Source of the DNA: Candidatus Colwellia aromaticivorans
GTDB lineage: Bacteria; Pseudomonadota; Gammaproteobacteria; Enterobacterales; Alteromonadaceae
Length of the DNA: 64,000 nucleotides
Direction: 5' to 3'
Assembly: GCF_003333305.1 (NCBI RefSeq)
Contig: NZ_QOLD01000058.1
Coordinates: forward strand, 1-64,000
In this document: piece after piece, positions 26,951 through 37,968 of the stretch
How the letters are laid out: the number at the start of each line of letters is the position of its first letter
Position numbering within the stretch: position 1 is the first letter of the stretch
The notes under the pieces: generated by a model
Database searches by the model: none
Told to the model about the DNA's origin: nothing
The model's input: the letters and a program-made list of their open reading frames with translations, nothing else
Translations under genes and position numbers: made by a program

Positions 26951-27019
26951 AATTCTTTATTCGTATTACTATTAAAGTGGAATCACTTTAACAGAATTTA
27001 TCTTTGTTTTAAAAGCAAT

Positions 27020-27058
27020 AAAAAACCGACAATTTCCAAAGAGAAAGTTGTCGGTTTG
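27020..27058 (-). terminator. Terminator of purL
   Basis: On the minus strand, AAACCGACAACTTT and its partner around a short loop form a stem ending TTGTCGG followed by TTTTTTATT. It lies 110 bp behind the purL stop. Confidence 0.8.
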
Positions 27059-27168
27059 AATTTATGATTACCTTGAAGGTAGTTGCTCTTAATTCAAGAA
27101 AGAAAGACGGAGTTGACGCTAGTCAATGAGTATTTCTGACGAAGAAGTAAGGGCTACTAGCAAAAAGG

Positions 27169-30100
27169 TTAGCCGATAAATTTACGCGCGTTACGGAACA
27201 TGCGCACCCAAGGTGAATCTTCACCCCAACTATCAGGGTGCCATGAGTTAGCAACTGTGCGAAATACACGTTCAGGATGCGGCATCATAATGGTAACACG
27301 GCCATCAGTGGTCGTTAACGAAGTTATTCCGTCAACTGAGCCATTTGGATTAGCCGGGTAGGTTTCAGTAACATCGCCATAGTTGTTAACATAGCGCATT
27401 GATACCGTACCAGAATTATTGGCAGCATCAATGGCTTCATCACCACTAAATTCGGTGCGTCCTTCACCGTGAGAAACCGCTATTGGCATTACTGAGCCAG
27501 CCATGCCTTTAAATAATACTGAAGGGCTTTCTTGAATTTCAACTAATGAAAAACGTGCTTCAAAGCGCTCTGATTTATTTTGTACAAAGCGTGGCCATGC
27601 ATCACTTCCTGGAATGATCTCTTTTAGGTTAGACATCATCTGACAGCCATTACATATGCCTAATGAAAAGGTATCTTCACGTTCAAAGAAAGCTTTAAAC
27701 ATGGCTTTAGCATTAGGATTGAATAAAATTGACTTCGCCCACCCCTCACCAGCACCTAAAACATCACCGTATGAAAAACCACCACAAGCAACTAAGCCGT
27801 TAAAATCAGCTAAATCAGTACGGCCAGCTAATATGTCTGACATGTGTACATCAATGGCAACAAAACCAGCGCGATCAAATGCCGCTGCCATTTCAACATG
27901 AGAGTTAACACCCTGCTCACGTAAAATAGCAATACTCGGGTTAGTCCCGTTTTGTGCATCTTTAGCAATTAAATCAGCAACAATATCTTCGTTAATATCA
28001 AAACTTAAATCGGCCTGTAAACCTGGGTCTTCAGTGTCAAACTTCACATCATGTTCTTCTTGCGCACAGGCTGGGTTGTCACGCAATGATTGCATTTTAT
28101 AGGTGGTTTGTGCCCAGGTAGTACGGTAATAAGTACGAGAGTTTTCTAGAATAATGGTTTCATCACGAGTAAAGCGAATAGTGTCTTCATTGTTGATACG
28201 ACCAAGGTCAGTGCAGCAATCTTCAATACCGTGTTCAGCTAGCACCGCGTGAATAGCATCAACATCGCTTTCACTAATTTGTATTACCGCGCCTAGCTCT
28301 TCATTGAATAATACTGAAACGTTATCACCGCTAAGTTTACTGATATCAATATCAATACCGGTGCGACCCGCAAATGCCATCTCACAAACGGTAGTGAATA
28401 AACCACCATCTGAAATATCGTGATAAGCAATAAGCTTTTCATCACGAACTAACGCTTGCATCGCATTGAAGAAACCTTTCAACGTTTCAGGGCTATCAAC
28501 ATCGGGTGTTTCATTGCCAAGTTGTTTATAAACTTGCGCTAAACATGAGCCACCTAAACGGTTTTGTCCTTTTGATAAATCAATGGCCACTAATAACGTT
28601 TCACCTTGATCGGTTCTTAATTCAGGGGTAACCGTTTTGCGGATATCTTCAACAACACCAAAAGCGGTGATAATTAATGACATAGGTGAGGTGACGCTTT
28701 TATCTTCACCCTTATCTTGCCATTTAGTCTTCATTGACATTGAGTCTTTACCTACTGGAATAGTTAAACCCAATGCCGGGCATAATTCTTCGCCAATGGC
28801 TTTAACGGCTTCGTAAAGGCCTGCATCTTCACCAGGGTGACCAGCAGGAGACATCCAGTTAGCTGAAAGCTTAATACGGTTTAACCTATCACCGTCAGAA
28901 CCAGCAATATCAGTACCAGCAATGTTCATTAATGATTCAGCTACCGCTAAACGCGCTGACGCGCCAAAGTTTAGTAGGGCAACAGGCGTACGTTCACCTA
29001 ATGACATTGCCTCACCGTGATAAGAGTCAAGAGCAGACGCGGTAACACCACAATCTGCTACAGGTACTTGCCAAGGGCCAACCATTTGGTCACGATTAAC
29101 CATACCAGTTACGCTTCGATCGCCAATGGTAATAAGGAAAGTTTTCTCGGCAACCGTTGGTAAACTTAAAATGCGGTTAGCAGCATCTTCTAACTTAATT
29201 TTACTAACGTCTAATTCATCACCAGTGGCTGTAGCACTTTGTACGTCTTTGAATATTTTAGGGGTTTTGCCTAGTAACACGTCAAGCGGTAAATCAATCG
29301 GCGTGTCTAATTTGTCGTTGCCAGCAAAGTGTGAATCAGTCACGGTTAATTGCGCTTCTTCGGTTGCTCTACCTACCACAGAAAATGGCGCACGTTCGCG
29401 TTGACATATTTGTTCAAAAGTCGCTAAGTTTTTGTCTGATACGGCAATAACATAACGTTCTTGAGATTCATTACACCATATTTCATGAGGCGCCATGCTG
29501 CGTTCATCATTAGGTACATTACGAAGTTCGAAAACACCACCACGGCCGCCATCAGAAACTAACTCTGGGAAAGCATTAGATAAACCACCTGCACCCACAT
29601 CATGAATGAAGGCAATTGGGTTTTCTTCTCCTAGCTGCCAACACTTATCGATAACTTCTTGGCAACGACGTTCCATTTCAGGGTTTTCACGTTGCACAGA
29701 AGCAAAATCTAAACTTTCTGCTGATTGTCCTGATGCCATTGATGATGCTGCGCCGCCGCCTAAACCGATATTCATGGCAGGGCCACCAAGGGCGATTAAG
29801 TTAGCGCCAACGATAATTTCGCGTTTTTGTACATGTTCATCACGAATATTACCTAAACCGCCAGCAAGCATAATAGGTTTGTGATAACCACGTACTTCAG
29901 TGCCGTTGAAAGAGTTAACTTGTTCTTCATAAGTACGGAAATAACCTAAAATAGCAGGGCGACCAAACTCGTTGTTAAATGCTGCGCCGCCTAAGGGGCC
30001 TTCCATCATTATATCTAATGCTGAAACAATGCGGCTTGGTTTACCAAAATCAGTTTCCCATGGTTGTTCAAACTCAGGAATACGTAAATTAGAGACTGAA

Positions 30101-31122
30101 AAACCAACTAAACCTGCTTTAGGTTTTGAGCCAATACCCGTCGCACCTTCATCACGTATTTCGCCGCCACTACCCGTTGCAGCGCCAGGGTAAGGTGATA
30201 TAGCCGTAGGGTGATTGTGGGTTTCTACCTTCATTAATATTTGAATGTCTTCATGGTTGTAACCATAGACATTCGTTTCTGGGTTTGGGAAGAAGCGACC
30301 GCCTTTATTACCCACCATAACCGCGGCGTTATCTTTATAAGCACTCAGTACAAAATCAGGGTTAACTTCATGAGTATTACGGATCATTTTAAATAAGGAT
30401 TTAGGCTGTTTTTCGCCATCAATAGTCCAGTCGGCATTAAATATTTTATGACGACAATGCTCTGAGTTAGCTTGGGCGAACATGTAAAGCTCAATGTCGT
30501 GTGGATTACGGCCTAACTTGGTAAAGTTTTCAAATAAGTAATTTACTTCATCGTCGGCAAGCGCTAAACCTAGTTCAATGTTAGCTTGTGTTAGGGCATT
30601 TTTGCCGCCGTTTTCAATATCAATCGCGGTTAATTCACCCGGCTCAGCGCTAACAAATAATTTATCGGCATCAGCGAAGTCAGTGAATACGCTTTCCATC
30701 ATGCGATCATGTAATAAGCTGATAAGCAGCTGTTCTTGTTCTGCGCTTAATTTTACGCCATCTTCAATACTTACATAGTAAGCCATGCCGCGCTCTAAAC
30801 GTTCTACTTTAGCCAAACCACAGTTATGTGCAATGTCAGTTGATTTAGATGACCATGGCGATATTGTACCCGGACGAGGAGTTACTAAGTAAAATTGTCC
30901 TTGAGGCTCATGCTCTTCAATTGTCGGACCATAAGTTAGTAGCTGTTGTAAAACCTTTGCTTCAATAGTGGCTAGCTCATCATTAAGTTGAGCAAAGTGG
31001 GCAAATTCAGCATATATTTCAGTTACAGGTAGTTGTAATTGTGCACACTGAGCCAATAGTTTATTTATTCTAAAGTCAGAAAGTGCTGGAGCGCCACGAA
31101 GGTTTTTTATCAACATCGTCAT
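27169..31122 (-). CDS. purL: Phosphoribosylformylglycinamidine synthase PurL
   Basis: A 1317-residue single-chain FGAM synthase of purine synthesis (FGAR + Gln + ATP to FGAM). N-terminal domain with [16 protein letters not shown], linker, the two AIRS-like halves ([37 protein letters not shown]) and a C-terminal glutaminase with [11 protein letters not shown] (catalytic Cys near residue 1160) and [10 protein letters not shown] start at ATG 31122: GGTGAT stands eight bases ahead; TTG or GTG 15 and 12 bases upstream are less likely. No clear PurR-type operator is seen upstream. Monocistronic. Confidence 0.97.
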   Translation of the reverse strand: MTMLIKNLRGAPALSDFRINKLLAQCAQLQLPVTEIYAEFAHFAQLNDELATIEAKVLQQLLTYGPTIEEHEPQGQFYLVTPRPGTISPWSSKSTDIAHNCGLAKVERLERGMAYYVSIEDGVKLSAEQEQLLISLLHDRMMESVFTDFADADKLFVSAEPGELTAIDIENGGKNALTQANIELGLALADDEVNYLFENFTKLGRNPHDIELYMFAQANSEHCRHKIFNADWTIDGEKQPKSLFKMIRNTHEVNPDFVLSAYKDNAAVMVGNKGGRFFPNPETNVYGYNHEDIQILMKVETHNHPTAISPYPGAATGSGGEIRDEGATGIGSKPKAGLVGFSVSNLRIPEFEQPWETDFGKPSRIVSALDIMMEGPLGGAAFNNEFGRPAILGYFRTYEEQVNSFNGTEVRGYHKPIMLAGGLGNIRDEHVQKREIIVGANLIALGGPAMNIGLGGGAASSMASGQSAESLDFASVQRENPEMERRCQEVIDKCWQLGEENPIAFIHDVGAGGLSNAFPELVSDGGRGGVFELRNVPNDERSMAPHEIWCNESQERYVIAVSDKNLATFEQICQRERAPFSVVGRATEEAQLTVTDSHFAGNDKLDTPIDLPLDVLLGKTPKIFKDVQSATATGDELDVSKIKLEDAANRILSLPTVAEKTFLITIGDRSVTGMVNRDQMVGPWQVPVADCGVTASALDSYHGEAMSLGERTPVALLNFGASARLAVAESLMNIAGTDIAGSDGDRLNRIKLSANWMSPAGHPGEDAGLYEAVKAIGEELCPALGLTIPVGKDSMSMKTKWQDKGEDKSVTSPMSLIITAFGVVEDIRKTVTPELRTDQGETLLVAIDLSKGQNRLGGSCLAQVYKQLGNETPDVDSPETLKGFFNAMQALVRDEKLIAYHDISDGGLFTTVCEMAFAGRTGIDIDISKLSGDNVSVLFNEELGAVIQISESDVDAIHAVLAEHGIEDCCTDLGRINNEDTIRFTRDETIILENSRTYYRTTWAQTTYKMQSLRDNPACAQEEHDVKFDTEDPGLQADLSFDINEDIVADLIAKDAQNGTNPSIAILREQGVNSHVEMAAAFDRAGFVAIDVHMSDILAGRTDLADFNGLVACGGFSYGDVLGAGEGWAKSILFNPNAKAMFKAFFEREDTFSLGICNGCQMMSNLKEIIPGSDAWPRFVQNKSERFEARFSLVEIQESPSVLFKGMAGSVMPIAVSHGEGRTEFSGDEAIDAANNSGTVSMRYVNNYGDVTETYPANPNGSVDGITSLTTTDGRVTIMMPHPERVFRTVANSWHPDSWGEDSPWVRMFRNARKFIG

Positions 31123-31312
31123 AGGATTAATCACCAAGTTTTATGTAAGGTTGTTATTCAGTTCTGCGTTCGACACAAGAGCTAAAAATTTCGCGCGTAT
31201 TATAGTTTAATTCTTGCCTTTTAGTAAGCGTTAAAAATTCAGAAAATCATTAAAACACCGTCTGAAAAAAAAGTACTTGGCTAACACACCAATACACGAC
31301 ACAATTAAGCCT

Positions 31313-32773
31313 ATGAAATATTCACCTTTTAATAACTTGTCCCAAAAAATTAACAAGAAAGTACTATTCATTTTCTTGTTAATGCCATTGCTTTTTTCTT
31401 GTAATGAGCAGACGAAATCAGCAAGTTTTACCCGTATTATTGAACGAGGTTATGTCAGTGTTGGCACTTTATTTGGGCCTAACAGCTATTATGTTCAAGC
31501 AGATGGTTATGCTGGTTTTGAATATGATTTGGCAAAAAAATATGCTGAATATCTAAATGTTGATTTGAAAATAGTACCTAGCTATTCCCTTGATGAATTG
31601 TTTTTTAAACTCAATACGGGTGAAGTAGATTTTCTTGCTGCAGGTTTGTCGATAACAGATAAGCGCTTATCTCGCTTTCGTTTTGCACCAAGTTATGAGC
31701 AAGTTAGTCAAAAATTAGTTTTTAAACAAGGAAAAGTGAGACCAAGAAAGCTGAGTGACCTTACCGGTAAACTAATGGTCACGGCGAGCTCAAGTCATGT
31801 GGAAAAATTAGAAATACTTAAGCAAGAACATACAGAACTTAACTGGTTAGAAACATCAGAATTTGACAGTGAAGAATTATTATTAAAAATATTGAATGAA
31901 GAAATTGATTATACTATTGTCGATAGTAACGCTTTGGCGGTTAATCGTCGTTATTATCCAGAAATAAGTGTCGGATTTACCATAAAAAAAGCTGAGCCAT
32001 TGGCTTGGATGGTGGATAAAAATGGTGATGATGCTATTTTAGCTAGTTTGATCGAATTTTTTGGACAAGTACATCATAACGGCACACTGTTAGCACTGGA
32101 TGACAAATATTATGGTCATATTGAACAGTTTGATTATGTTGAAACGCGTACTTTTATTAAGGCCGTTTCGACCAAGCTACCTAAGTATCAACCTTTATTT
32201 GAAAAATACGCGCAAGAAATTGATTGGCGTTTATTAGCGGCAATTAGTTACCAAGAATCTCATTGGCGACCACATGCTCGTTCTCATACAGGTGTGCGTG
32301 GCATGATGATGTTGACCCTTAGTACGGCTAAACAAATGGGTATAAAAAGCCGATTAGATGCGGAGCAAAGCATTCGTGGTGGCAGCAAGTATTTTAAGCG
32401 TATGATAAATAAAATGCCAGATAGAATCCCTAGCCCTGACAGAATGTGGTTTGCACTGGCTTCTTATAATGTTGGCTTTGGTCACTTAAATGATGCAAGG
32501 ATCATTACACAGCAACAAGGTGGCGATCCTGATCGTTGGGTTGAAGTAAAAACACGTTTACCATTATTGCAACAAAAAAAATATTATAAAAAAACCAAAT
32601 ATGGTTACGCTCGTGGAAAAGAGCCGGTACATTATGTGGAAAATATTCGCCGCTATTACGATACGCTAACGTGGTTAGATGCTAAAGCAACAGAGGCTGC
32701 TGAGGCAGTTGTCGCACCCGAAGTTGCCACACCCGAAGTTGTCGCAGCTGAAATAGTGGAGTCAACAGAGTAA
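31313..32773 (+). CDS. mltF: Membrane-bound lytic murein transglycosylase F
   Basis: A 486-residue lipoprotein that cleaves peptidoglycan to anhydro-muropeptides. Lipobox PLLFSC near residue 30, a periplasmic solute-binding type domain (about 45-265: [27 protein letters not shown]) and a C-terminal SLT domain with [16 protein letters not shown] (catalytic Glu about residue 314), GVRGMMMLT and AYARG-like [19 protein letters not shown]. It ends with a short PEV/Ala-rich tail of near repeats ([13 protein letters not shown]). I choose ATG 31313 over TTG 31277 because it gives a normal signal. Divergent from purL. Confidence 0.93.
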   Translation: MKYSPFNNLSQKINKKVLFIFLLMPLLFSCNEQTKSASFTRIIERGYVSVGTLFGPNSYYVQADGYAGFEYDLAKKYAEYLNVDLKIVPSYSLDELFFKLNTGEVDFLAAGLSITDKRLSRFRFAPSYEQVSQKLVFKQGKVRPRKLSDLTGKLMVTASSSHVEKLEILKQEHTELNWLETSEFDSEELLLKILNEEIDYTIVDSNALAVNRRYYPEISVGFTIKKAEPLAWMVDKNGDDAILASLIEFFGQVHHNGTLLALDDKYYGHIEQFDYVETRTFIKAVSTKLPKYQPLFEKYAQEIDWRLLAAISYQESHWRPHARSHTGVRGMMMLTLSTAKQMGIKSRLDAEQSIRGGSKYFKRMINKMPDRIPSPDRMWFALASYNVGFGHLNDARIITQQQGGDPDRWVEVKTRLPLLQQKKYYKKTKYGYARGKEPVHYVENIRRYYDTLTWLDAKATEAAEAVVAPEVATPEVVAAEIVESTE

Positions 32774-32877
32774 GTTGTAGAATACTTTGGTTATTTTTTA
32801 TCTTGTCATAGTAATGTCATATTCAAAGATAATAATGGTTTTGAAATGATTAAATATAACAAAATAAAGAGAACCAA

Positions 32878-33051
32878 ATGAAAATAAGAAGGCAAATATC
32901 AGCCAGTGCGCGTAGAAAACAGCTAAAAATACAACATCATAAAATAAATACTCGTCGACAGTTTTATTTTAATCAAATCGTTACAGAGCTTAATGAACCA
33001 CAAATAATTAATACTTCGACGGACGGCTCGTTTCTCACCTGCTCAGCATAA
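32878..33051 (+). CDS. Possible small basic protein, 57 residues, unknown
   Basis: ATG preceded by AAAGAGAACCAA, starting MKIRRQISASARRKQ and continuing with Arg, Lys, His and Gln-rich sequence (QHHKINTRRQFYFNQ). The last 14 residues or so are encoded by the first unit of the 55-bp array and end at a TAA inside it. It might be a true small gene whose 3' end was overwritten by the repeat, or a chance frame. No family recognised. Confidence 0.35.
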   Translation: MKIRRQISASARRKQLKIQHHKINTRRQFYFNQIVTELNEPQIINTSTDGSFLTCSA

Positions 33052-33174
33052 TCGGCAGAGTATCAATACTTCGACGGACGGCTCGTTTCTCACCTGCTCA
33101 GCATAAACGGCAGCGTATCAATACTTCGACGGACGGCTCGTTTCTCACCTGCTCAGCATAATCGGCAGAGTATA
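33010..33174. repeat. 3 x 55 bp tandem repeat
   Basis: Units begin at 33010, 33065 and 33120 with AATACTTCGACGGACGGCTC, followed by GTTTCTCACCTGCTCAGCAT and AATCGGCAGAGTATC. The first and third units are nearly identical; the middle differs in a few bases. No spacers, so it is not a CRISPR. Confidence 0.93.
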
Positions 33175-33290
33175 AATACAAACTGGAGCATACTCCCTGA
33201 TCTCGTTAGTCTTGATCTATGGCCCCGTTCGCCCTGAGCGCGAAGCAGTCGAAGGGTTTAATACACAGCTAAGATAAAGTGCTCTATCCA

Positions 33291-33809
33291 TTAGCCTTTA
33301 GGCATGTCTATTGATTTTCTTTGTTGCTTTTTCTCTGCTCGACGACGCTTAAAAAAAGCAGATAACAGCTGGCTGCATTGAGTTTGCAATACGCCACCAG
33401 TAACGTCTATTTGATGATTTAGCTGTTCATTACACACTAGGTTAAAAGTACTACCCGCTGCGCCTGTTTTTAGATCGGGGCTTGCATAAACAAGTTTTTT
33501 TATACGGCTATGTACCAACAAGCCTGCACACATGGGGCAGGGTTCTAACGTAACATACAAAGTACAATCAATCAGACGGTAGTTATTAAGATACTTTCCA
33601 GCTTGGCGAATAGCGATCATTTCTGCGTGGGCTGAAGGATCGTTAAGCATAATCGATTGATTATAGCCTTCACCAATTATTTTTCCTTGATAGACAACGA
33701 CTGCACCAACAGGGATCTCATCATTTTGTTCAGCCTGTTGCGCTAGCTTAAATGCCTGCTGCATGAAATATTTATTAGTATTTTCACTGTCTTCACAATC
33801 TAAAGTCAT
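33291..33809 (-). CDS. tadA: tRNA-specific adenosine deaminase TadA
   Basis: A 172-residue zinc deaminase making inosine at the wobble position of tRNA-Arg(ACG). Zinc and catalytic motif HAE at 61-63 and PCPMC at 90-94, with IPVGAVVV and the RIKKLVYASPDLKTGAAGS segment, as in E. coli TadA. Basic C-terminal tail. Start overlaps the hemW stop by one base (TAATG), so they are coupled. Confidence 0.95.
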   Translation of the reverse strand: MTLDCEDSENTNKYFMQQAFKLAQQAEQNDEIPVGAVVVYQGKIIGEGYNQSIMLNDPSAHAEMIAIRQAGKYLNNYRLIDCTLYVTLEPCPMCAGLLVHSRIKKLVYASPDLKTGAAGSTFNLVCNEQLNHQIDVTGGVLQTQCSQLLSAFFKRRRAEKKQQRKSIDMPKG

Positions 33810-35041
33810 TAGAGAAAAAGCTCCAGTAAATCATTTAAATATCGATGACCAAGTAGCGTGACTTGCCACTTGCCTTCTATAGATAGAGTATCGGTACAAG
33901 TCATCATCTTTTTATTTTGTGCTTGTTGAAGTGTTGGTAATACTGTGCTGGCAGCTAACCCTGTACGCTGTTGATACTCTACTAAAGTAAAGCTAGAAAA
34001 CAACCTAAGTTGATTCATCATATATTCAAAAGGCAACTCATCATTTGTCACCGTCTTTAGGTGATCTAATGGCGCACGATTTGGATCAAGATAGCCTTTT
34101 GGATGTTTAACTTTCACAGTACGCTGAATAACGCCATTTTTGGGATCAGTAATCTTTCCATGTGCGCCACAGCCTATGCCAAGGTAGTCGCCAAAGCGCC
34201 AGTAATTAAGGTTATGTTGGCATTGTTTATCATCTGCTTCATCATCTTTTACTCGGCGAAATGCGGATATTTCATATTGTTGATAACCAGCATCACTCAG
34301 TAATTTAAAGCCCTGATCTTGAATGTCCCATAACACTTCATCTTGCGGTAATTTGGGTGGCTTAGAATGAAAAGCTGTATTTGGTTCAATGGTAAGTTGA
34401 TACCAAGAGAGGTGATCAGGTTTTAAATTGATGGCAGTTTTTAAATCATCTAAGGCATTATCTAAGGTTTGATTTGGCAAGCCATGCATTAAATCTAAGT
34501 TAAAACTTTTTACGCCAGATTCATGGGCGAGTTGAGCGGCGAATTTTGCCTGACTAACGTTATGAATTCTACCTAATTTCAGTAATTTATCCGATTCAAA
34601 ACTCTGCACGCCAATAGATAAACGGGTAACTCCCGCTTTGGCAAAGCCGATAAATTTATCCGCTTCCACAGTGCCAGGATTTGCTTCCAAGGTAATTTCG
34701 ATATTACTTTCTTGTGAAGTATTACTATGAGAATAATTATCTTGTGATGAGTTTTGCTTAAAGCGAGATAAAACTTGATCTAGTAAGCTTTTAATTGCCT
34801 GTGCGGAAAATAAACTTGGCGTACCACCACCAATAAAAATGGAATGCAATGGTCGTTGAGATAAATCAAAGCGAGCGATATCAGCATCCAAATCAGCGAT
34901 TAAGGCTTTAACATAGTCTTGCTCGGGTACTTGAGACTTCAATGCATGAGAATTAAAATCACAATAAGGGCATTTTTCTACACACCAAGGTATATGAATG
35001 TAGAGTGACAGGGGTGGTGTAGTCAGTAATTTAGTCTTCAT
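33809..35041 (-). CDS. hemW: Heme chaperone HemW (radical SAM, CPO3-like)
   Basis: A 410-residue radical SAM protein: LSLYIHIPWCVEKCPYCDF gives the 4Fe-4S ligands Cys20, Cys24 and Cys27, followed by FIGGGTPSLFS, EANPGTVE, RLSIGVQSF and the HemN C-terminal domain (about 300-405). HemW resembles coproporphyrinogen III oxidase but is thought to deliver heme. About residues 105-120 hold a Ser/Asn-rich insertion (SSQDNYSHSNTSQES), an extra loop. Gene order rdgB-hemW-tadA. Confidence 0.92.
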   Translation of the reverse strand: MKTKLLTTPPLSLYIHIPWCVEKCPYCDFNSHALKSQVPEQDYVKALIADLDADIARFDLSQRPLHSIFIGGGTPSLFSAQAIKSLLDQVLSRFKQNSSQDNYSHSNTSQESNIEITLEANPGTVEADKFIGFAKAGVTRLSIGVQSFESDKLLKLGRIHNVSQAKFAAQLAHESGVKSFNLDLMHGLPNQTLDNALDDLKTAINLKPDHLSWYQLTIEPNTAFHSKPPKLPQDEVLWDIQDQGFKLLSDAGYQQYEISAFRRVKDDEADDKQCQHNLNYWRFGDYLGIGCGAHGKITDPKNGVIQRTVKVKHPKGYLDPNRAPLDHLKTVTNDELPFEYMMNQLRLFSSFTLVEYQQRTGLAASTVLPTLQQAQNKKMMTCTDTLSIEGKWQVTLLGHRYLNDLLELFL

Positions 35042-35057
35042 GATAATGCTTTTATTA

Positions 35058-35660
35058 CTACGCTGTTGTTAACTTTTTAACTAGTTTTGCTAAGGCTTGG
35101 CCGCGATGGCTTAATTTATTTTTAAGTTCACGTGGTAGTTGTGCTGAAGACAGTTGTAAGTCACTCTGCCAAAAAATAGGATCATAACCAAAACCTTGAT
35201 CACCTTGTTTTGTTCGGCTAATACTTCCTTGCCACACACCATGACAAATAATGGGGGTAGGATCATTTTCGTGCTGCATATAAACTAATACGCAATGAAA
35301 ACGTGCACTGCGTTGTTCATCTGGCGTATCTTTTAGCGCGTTTAGTAATTTGTTGGTGTTGTCATCATCACTGGGGTTTTCAGTAATATCACTGGCATAG
35401 CGGGCAGAATAAACACCGGGTGCACCATTTAATGCATCAACTTCTAAGCCTGAATCATCAGCGATGGTTGGTAAGCCGGTAATTTTTGCCGCATGGCGCG
35501 CTTTGATAATGGCATTTTCAACAAATGTGGTGCCAGTTTCAGCGACATCAGGTACATTAAAATCACTTTGAGGAACAATTTCTAATTGGTGTGTAGCGAG
35601 TAAACTTGCTAATTCTTTAACTTTGCCTTGATTACCTGTGGCTAAAACTATTTTTGACAT
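35058..35660 (-). CDS. rdgB: XTP/dITP diphosphatase RdgB
   Basis: A 200-residue Ham1-type pyrophosphatase that removes ITP, dITP and XTP. Starts [41 protein letters not shown] and GFGYDPIFW, then SHRGQAL near the end, are family motifs. The upstream in-frame ATG at 35699 would add 13 residues and is not favoured. Upstream of hemW by 16 bp. Confidence 0.95.
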   Translation of the reverse strand: MSKIVLATGNQGKVKELASLLATHQLEIVPQSDFNVPDVAETGTTFVENAIIKARHAAKITGLPTIADDSGLEVDALNGAPGVYSARYASDITENPSDDDNTNKLLNALKDTPDEQRSARFHCVLVYMQHENDPTPIICHGVWQGSISRTKQGDQGFGYDPIFWQSDLQLSSAQLPRELKNKLSHRGQALAKLVKKLTTA

Positions 35661-35775
35661 GAAATGTAGATACTTTTTCTTAAAAGATAATGACAGCAAT
35701 AATAACGTATATTATTTAGTGATTGTAAAAATTATTTTTTAATAGTAGCAGACAATGTTATCTGCCACTAGGCTG

Positions 35776-35845
35776 CTCGAAACTCGAAACTCGAAACTCG
35801 AAACTCGAAACTCGAAACTCGAAACTCGAAACTCGAAACTCGAAG
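35776..35845. repeat. Heptanucleotide tandem repeat CTCGAAA (10 units)
   Basis: Ten 7-bp units CTCGAAA (last one CTCGAAG) run without interruption between rdgB and the DUF4426 gene, ending eight bases before that gene's stop. The unit differs from the ACTCGCT array at 11202 by its last bases only. Confidence 0.95.
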
Positions 35846-35852
35846 TTATTCG

Positions 35853-36293
35853 TTAATCTACATAAAATTTTTGAGAAAACTTTAATATTTGCTGCTCTTT
35901 TCCATCATTGATGGATAAGGTGAAATGCATTGTTTCTTCGTTGCCATATTTAATTTGTGCTAAATAATAAATGGCATCACCTTCTTTTACTTCGGTAAAT
36001 TCTAACGCTTTAAATTGGCCTAAATTATTTTTTGCTTTTCCACTAATACTGACTGATTTAGCGGGATGTCCTGCTTTGGTATTATCGAGTACTGAAATAT
36101 TAATAAGACCATTATATCGGCTACGGGTAATACCATAAACCTTCGCTATTTCTGGCGTAAAAAAAGTTGAGCCAATAGCCATATAATGTACATCCATTGA
36201 GCCAAGTTTTTTCATGTTTTCAGCGTTAGCGTGACTGATAGCAAAAAAGCTGATAGTGATCGCTAGCAAAAGTTTCATTATTGAATTCTTCAT
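35853..36293 (-). CDS. DUF4426 family exported protein
   Basis: A 146-residue protein with signal peptide (IMKLLLAITISFFAISHANA) and a beta-rich domain: MDVHYMAIGSTFFTPEIAKV, YGITRSRYNGLINISVLD, and a closing LKFSQKFYVD. DUF4426 genes commonly lie beside rdgB and yggT in Vibrio and Alteromonas; function unknown. I start at ATG 36293, which has AGGAGAG six bases ahead, rather than 36311. Confidence 0.8.
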   Translation of the reverse strand: MKNSIMKLLLAITISFFAISHANAENMKKLGSMDVHYMAIGSTFFTPEIAKVYGITRSRYNGLINISVLDNTKAGHPAKSVSISGKAKNNLGQFKALEFTEVKEGDAIYYLAQIKYGNEETMHFTLSINDGKEQQILKFSQKFYVD

Positions 36294-36394
36294 GTGGCTC
36301 TCCTGATTCATTGATTTTGATAAGGTCTATATACCTATTATAGAACAGACCTGAAAAAATGTGTCTGTAGTTCAAAATACAAACACTTTATTAG

Positions 36395-36940
36395 TTATAA
36401 TGCGCTCCAATAAGGTAAAGAATTCGAAAGTAGAATGTTAATTACATTCAGGGCTAAAAAAGCAACAATCATGGATAAGTCTAATCCGCCTAAATTAGGA
36501 ATAATGCGTCTAATAGGGTTCAAAAATGGTTCGGTTAATTGATTAAAAATCATTAAGGTTGCGTTGTAGCCATGCACTACCCAACTCATGAGAGCCATGA
36601 TGATCATAATCACAAAGAGTAGAAACCCTGCTTGTTTCAACAATACTAATAGGCCTATGTAAAAAGCCAAAGGGCCTAAGCTTTCACCTGCTAATGCCGC
36701 CAAGGTAAAAAACTTCAATGTAGCTATTATATAAGCAACAACAAGGGTTGCCATGTCTAAACCACCTAGGCCGGGAATAACTCTACGTAAAGGTACTACC
36801 AAGGGATTGCTTACTTTAACGATAAATTGGCTGAGTGGATTATAAAAATCAGCTTTAACCCATTGTAGCCAAAAACGCATGATCAAAATCATTAAAAACG
36901 CATCAAATACGAATCGAAGTAAGTAGATTACTGCTTCCAT
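36395..36940 (-). CDS. yggT: YggT family integral membrane protein
   Basis: A 181-residue membrane protein made of two similar halves, each with hydrophobic helices and the motif NPLVVPLRRVIPGLGGLDMA (first half) and EPFLNPIRRIIPNLGGLDLS (second half). YggT proteins lie beside proC and yggS widely and are linked to membrane or osmotic and division functions, without an agreed mechanism. Confidence 0.92.
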   Translation of the reverse strand: MEAVIYLLRFVFDAFLMILIMRFWLQWVKADFYNPLSQFIVKVSNPLVVPLRRVIPGLGGLDMATLVVAYIIATLKFFTLAALAGESLGPLAFYIGLLVLLKQAGFLLFVIMIIMALMSWVVHGYNATLMIFNQLTEPFLNPIRRIIPNLGGLDLSMIVAFLALNVINILLSNSLPYWSAL

Positions 36941-37111
36941 TTTTTATCCTAAATAAAATTTATCTTCGATAATTTGCTCAACTACGGCTTTTAATCAATG
37001 ACTCATGGACTGAAATTAACTCAGTGCATCGCGCTTGTATTTAAACAGACTATCTATGGTTTAATTGTTTTTACACTTATTTGTGTAATTTGTGTTTTCA
37101 ACTCGAAATTT

Positions 37112-37924
37112 TTAATTACCCTTTGCCATCTCTTCGGCTCTAGCAATGGCTGCATTCATTGCATTACTCACGACTCTCTCTAGGCCATCTTTTCTAAACT
37201 GTTCTAGAGCTGCAAAGGTAGTTCCACCTTTTGAGGTAACATTTTCTCTTAAGGTGCTAATAGCAGCGGTATTATGCTCAACCATTTGGGCGGCGCCAAG
37301 CGCCGTTTGCTGTACTAACATTCTACTTTCTTGGGCGTTAAAACCTAAGGTTTGGGCTTGTTTTTCCATGGCTTCCATAAAGAGGAAGAAATAGGCAGGT
37401 GCCGAGCCAGCAATCGCGATAATATCGTTAATTTTATCTTCAGTTTCTAACCAGATAACTTTACCAACAGCAGACATTAACTTATCACTTGCCGCTTTTT
37501 GTTCTCTGTTTACTTCTTTTGAAGCAAACATACCACTCATTCCTAAGCCTAGTTGTGCCGGTGTATTAGGCATAACCCGTACTAGCGCTACTGGTTTGTT
37601 TAATGCTTGTTGAATTTGAGCAACCGTTGTACCAGCGGCAACAGAAACGAACAATTTATTGGTAATATCTAGTGCATTGCTTAGTTGTTGACAAACATCA
37701 CAGATAAAATGTGGCTTAACACTAAGCACGATAATATCAGCAAATTTTGCGGCTTCAATATTATCATTGGTTTGTTGCACGCCAAATTCACTTGCGAGCA
37801 TGACTCTTTTTTCTGGTGAGGGGTTAGCAACGATAATGTTTTTTGCTGCTACGCCTGAGTTGATAAGCCCAATAATAATCGCGCGTGCCATATTACCTGC
37901 GCCGATGAACGCTATTTTTTTCAT
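37112..37924 (-). CDS. proC: Pyrroline-5-carboxylate reductase
   Basis: A 270-residue NADPH enzyme of the last step of proline synthesis. Rossmann motif FIGAGNMARAIIIGL at 5-19, LSVKP, RVMPNTPAQLGLGMSG, GSAPAYFFLFMEAM and VTSKGGTTFAALE are all family signatures. 171 bp ahead of yggT and downstream of yggS on the minus strand. Confidence 0.95.
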   Translation of the reverse strand: MKKIAFIGAGNMARAIIIGLINSGVAAKNIIVANPSPEKRVMLASEFGVQQTNDNIEAAKFADIIVLSVKPHFICDVCQQLSNALDITNKLFVSVAAGTTVAQIQQALNKPVALVRVMPNTPAQLGLGMSGMFASKEVNREQKAASDKLMSAVGKVIWLETEDKINDIIAIAGSAPAYFFLFMEAMEKQAQTLGFNAQESRMLVQQTALGAAQMVEHNTAAISTLRENVTSKGGTTFAALEQFRKDGLERVVSNAMNAAIARAEEMAKGN

Positions 37925-37968
37925 AAGTATTGTTGTCCTAAATTATACGTTTACTGGTCTTGATGGTA

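Larger units (their letters stand above)
32774..33290. other. Intergenic region with small ORF and tandem repeats
   Basis: A 517-bp gap between mltF and tadA. It holds a 57-codon reading frame with a good ribosome binding site, a 3 x 55 bp tandem array and a GTTCGCCCTGAGCGCGAAG / CTTCG-type sequence at about 33228-33261. No conserved gene is recognised. Confidence 0.6.

Noticed and set aside
27656-30778. Several reading frames opposite purL
   Set aside because: They are antisense to a well-recognised gene and have low-complexity shadow composition.
33010-33174. CRISPR-like array
   Set aside because: Three 55-bp units are directly adjacent with no unique spacers and no cas genes are nearby.
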